This document shows positions 61,450-64,000 of a stretch of 64,000 nucleotides of DNA, piece after piece (the stretch's first letter is position 1; every line of letters begins with the position of its first letter). This DNA is from Pseudomonas sp. ZH-FAD (GTDB taxonomy: Bacteria > Pseudomonadota > Gammaproteobacteria > Pseudomonadales > Pseudomonadaceae). Both the position numbers and the translations under genes were made by a program. The notes beneath the pieces were generated by a model, which worked only from the letters and a program-made list of their open reading frames with translations, made no database searches and was not told the origin of the DNA. The stretch covers positions 1-64,000 of the forward strand of contig NZ_PGLR01000032.1 in NCBI RefSeq assembly GCF_002803095.1, written 5' to 3'.

Positions 61450-64000
61450 ATGTCCCGCTTGCCGGCCATTGTGCTGTTGTGCCTGGCGTACTGGATGACC
61501 CCGGCCCTAGCCCTGACACTCAACGAGGACGAGCGCACCTGGCTGGCAGCCCACCCCGAACTACGCCTGGGTGTCGATGCATCCTGGCCACCTTTCGAAT
61601 TTCGTGACGAACAGGGTAACTATCACGGCCTGACCGCCGCCTATGTACGGCTGATCGAAGAGCGCCTTGACGTGGCGCTGCAGCCCGTCGAGCCCAGCAA
61701 CTGGAGCGCGATACTGGAGCAGGCACGCATGGGCCAGGTCGACCTGCTCCCCGGCGTGATGTCGACACCCGAACGCCAGGAATACCTGATCTTCACCCGC
61801 CCCTACCTGGACTTTCCCATCGTCATCCTCGCCCGCAACGGCGGGCCGCAGCCGAGAACGCTCAATGAGCTGTACGGTTTGAAGATTGCCGTGGTGGCTG
61901 ACTACGCACCGCACGAGCTGCTGCGCCAGCAACACCCCGATCTCAACCTGCTGCCGCTGCGCAACGTCGCCGCCGCCCTGCAGGCGCTGGCGACCAACCA
62001 GGTCGATGCCATGGTCGGCGATCTTGCCTCCAGCGTCTGGAGCCTGCGCCAGCTCAAGCTCGACGGCGTCTATATCAGCGGCGAAACACCCTATCGCTAT
62101 CAGTTGGCCATGGCCGCTCCGCGCAGCCAGAGCATGCTGGTCGGCATCCTCGACAAACTCTTCGCCGAACTCAGCGCCGAAGAAATCGCCGCCCTGCAGG
62201 AACCCTGGGTCGGCAGCGTGCTGGACAAACGCAGCGTTTGGCACGAAACCCTGCTCTACGGCCTGCCCGCCCTGCTCGGTCTGCTGGCGGTCATCGCCAT
62301 CATCCTGCGCATCAACCGCCGCCTGAAACGCGAGATGCGCAACCGCGAAGCGCTGGAACAGGAACTGCGCAACCGCGAGCAGCACTTTCGCGACATGGTC
62401 GAAAGCCTCTCGGCCATCACCTGGGAAACCGAGTCCAGTGGGCTCACCTACACCTACGTCTCGCCCCATGCGGAAAAATTGCTGGGCTACCCCCTGCACG
62501 AATGGCTGGAGCCCGGCTTCTGGCAACGCCACCTGCACCCGGACGATCACCAGCGCACCCTGCGCACCTGCCTGGAACAATGCTCGGCCGGCAATGACCA
62601 CGCCCTGGAATACCGCCTGCTCGCCGCCGATGGGCGCACGGTGTGGGTGCGCGACATCGTCACCCTGCTGCAACGCGACGACCGCCAGGTGATTCGCGGC
62701 GTGATGGTCGACATCAGCGACGCCAAGCAGACCGAGCAGGCATTACGCCTGTCGGAGCAGAAGTTCGCCTCGGTGTTCCAGCAATGCCCGGACATCCTGA
62801 TCATTGCCCGACGCGTCGACGGTGTACTGCTGGAGGCCAACACCGCCTTCACCGAACAGACCGGCATCAGCGTCGAGCAGGCCATCGGCAAGACCGCCAC
62901 CGAACTCGATCTGTGGGGCGTGCCTGGCATCGGCCCGAGCCTGCTGCTGCGTTTGCAGGACGAAAGCCTGCGCAACCTGGAAATGCCCTTCCGCCGCGCC
63001 GATGGCAGCCTGTTCACCGGCCTCATCTCGGCCAGCCAGTTCGTGCTCGACAACACCCCGGCACTGGTCGTGGTGGTGCGCGACATCAGCCAGTTGAAGA
63101 GTACCCAGCAGCAACTGCAGATATCCGAGGAGAAGTTCGCCAAGGCCTTCCACGCCTCGCCCGACGGCCTGCTGATCACCCGTCTGCGCGACGGCCTGCT
63201 GGTGGAGGCCAACGATGGTTTCAGCCGCATCACCGGCTACAGCCTCGACGAGATTGCCGAACAAAGCACCCTCAGCCTGGGCATCTGGGCCGACCCGAAA
63301 GATCGTGAACGCCTGGTACAACGGATTCGCGAGCAAGGCAGCGTGCGCGACCTGATCGCCCCGGTGCGCACCAAGAGCGGCCAGTTGCGCCTCTGCGAAC
63401 TCTCCGCGCAGCCGCTGCCCATAGGCGGCGACGAATGCCTGCTGACCATCGCTCGCGACATCACCGAACGCCAGCAGATGCAGGAAGAACTGCAGCAAGC
63501 CGCCACCGTCTTCGAAAGCACTGCCGAAGGCGTGCTGATCACCGACCTCGAACAGCGCATCACCGCGGTCAACCGCGCCTTCACCCAGATCACCGGCTAC
63601 AGCGAGGCCGAAGCTCTCGGCCAGCGCCCCAGCCTGCTCTCCTCCGGCCAGCACGACAACGCCTTCTACGCCGCCATGTGGCACAGCCTGGCGGCCAACG
63701 GCCACTGGCAGGGGGAAATCTGGAACCGGCGCAAGAACGGCGAACTGTACCCCGAGTGGCTGACCATCAGCGCCGTGCGCAACAGCGATAACCAGATCAC
63801 CCACTTCGTCGGGGTATTCGCCGACATATCCAGCCTCAAGCATGCCCAGGCACGCCTCGATCATCAGGCCCACCACGACCCGCTGACCGGCCTGCCCAAC
63901 CGCCTGCTGTTCGAGAACCGTCTGCGCAGCGCTCTGGATGGCTCACGCGCCGACGACCAACTGGGCGCCGTGCTGTTTCTCGACCTCGACCGCTTCAAGC
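61450..64000 (+). CDS. rmcA: RmcA-like multi-PAS diguanylate cyclase/phosphodiesterase (partial)
   Basis: Open frame of 850 codons that runs off the right edge. Signal peptide (about 1-22), periplasmic SBP_bac_3 domain (about 33-255, starting LRLGVDASWPPFEF), one membrane helix (about 262-285), then about four PAS domains, each marked by a repeated 'LSEQKFASVFQQ'-like start. It ends in the first part of a GGDEF domain (HDPLTGLPNR and LFLDLDRFK). P. aeruginosa RmcA (PA0575) has this order with GGDEF and EAL at the C-terminus and tunes cyclic-di-GMP to redox state. The ATG at 61450 is preceded by GAGGCC. Confidence 0.88.
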   Translation, partial: MSRLPAIVLLCLAYWMTPALALTLNEDERTWLAAHPELRLGVDASWPPFEFRDEQGNYHGLTAAYVRLIEERLDVALQPVEPSNWSAILEQARMGQVDLLPGVMSTPERQEYLIFTRPYLDFPIVILARNGGPQPRTLNELYGLKIAVVADYAPHELLRQQHPDLNLLPLRNVAAALQALATNQVDAMVGDLASSVWSLRQLKLDGVYISGETPYRYQLAMAAPRSQSMLVGILDKLFAELSAEEIAALQEPWVGSVLDKRSVWHETLLYGLPALLGLLAVIAIILRINRRLKREMRNREALEQELRNREQHFRDMVESLSAITWETESSGLTYTYVSPHAEKLLGYPLHEWLEPGFWQRHLHPDDHQRTLRTCLEQCSAGNDHALEYRLLAADGRTVWVRDIVTLLQRDDRQVIRGVMVDISDAKQTEQALRLSEQKFASVFQQCPDILIIARRVDGVLLEANTAFTEQTGISVEQAIGKTATELDLWGVPGIGPSLLLRLQDESLRNLEMPFRRADGSLFTGLISASQFVLDNTPALVVVVRDISQLKSTQQQLQISEEKFAKAFHASPDGLLITRLRDGLLVEANDGFSRITGYSLDEIAEQSTLSLGIWADPKDRERLVQRIREQGSVRDLIAPVRTKSGQLRLCELSAQPLPIGGDECLLTIARDITERQQMQEELQQAATVFESTAEGVLITDLEQRITAVNRAFTQITGYSEAEALGQRPSLLSSGQHDNAFYAAMWHSLAANGHWQGEIWNRRKNGELYPEWLTISAVRNSDNQITHFVGVFADISSLKHAQARLDHQAHHDPLTGLPNRLLFENRLRSALDGSRADDQLGAVLFLDLDRFK

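Overview
The window looks like chromosomal DNA of a Pseudomonas species (Gammaproteobacteria). The evidence is the 16S rRNA 5' end, GC-rich codon use, a CRP-family Vfr, four rRNA promoters sharing the -10 sequence TAGAAT, REP-type palindromes, and a gene order that from memory matches P. aeruginosa PAO1 from tyrZ (about PA0668) down to rmcA (about PA0575). Differences from PAO1 suggest another species, perhaps of the mendocina/oleovorans group. That placement is an inference. Almost all of the window is conserved core genome. I see no prophage, insertion sequence, CRISPR array or tRNA gene.

Layout. 1-790: start of a 16S rRNA gene on the minus strand, with its leader and four tandem promoters. 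791-5095: tyrS, an M23 peptidoglycan hydrolase, anmK and erpA. 5168-7342: a minus-strand operon argC, a coiled-coil membrane protein, bactofilin, and probably erpA. 7477-12166: plus-strand hemJ, nitronate monooxygenase, an exported PLP protein, a DUF805 membrane protein and a short-chain dehydrogenase. 12175-16663: an AAA+ ATPase, a sulfatase-modifying-factor-like exported protein, coq7, an OsmC-like protein and vfr. 16713-22251: trpEGDC with a newly noted trpL leader peptide, then gph and rpe, all on the minus strand. In P. aeruginosa a pyocin island splits trpE from trpG; here they are 13 bp apart.

22556-28224 is the most accessory-looking block. It holds an iron-dependent alcohol dehydrogenase, an NCS2-like permease and a succinate-semialdehyde-type dehydrogenase in one operon. 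A clear sigma-54 promoter lies in front of it, and a PAS-AAA-Fis activator gene is next to it. The block sits between rpe and the GABA/5-aminovalerate transport genes agtABCD with agtSR (28328-36113). Transport of an omega-amino acid and oxidation of the semialdehyde or alcohol derived from it may therefore be linked.

36227-47485: a DUF3530 hydrolase, a DnaJ/TerB protein, murU and amgK (cell-wall recycling), then lptD, surA, pdxA, rsmA, apaG, apaH and glpE. 47769-52755: the PrkA (YeaG), YeaH and SpoVR (YcgB) stress trio. 52813-56821: cca, folK, folB, plsY and tsaD. 57025-61302: the macromolecular-synthesis operon rpsU-dnaG-rpoD. 61450-64000: the 5' part of an rmcA-like multi-PAS GGDEF protein, cut by the window end.

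Between genes there are several repeat families. The most striking is a 138-140 bp almost fully palindromic element present in three full copies (7906-8045, 22265-22402, 49756-49895) plus one stub (37217-37240). REP-type pairs, a CTCTCCCGC hairpin inside the agt operon, and a perfect 22-bp inverted repeat that supplies the folK stop codon are also present.
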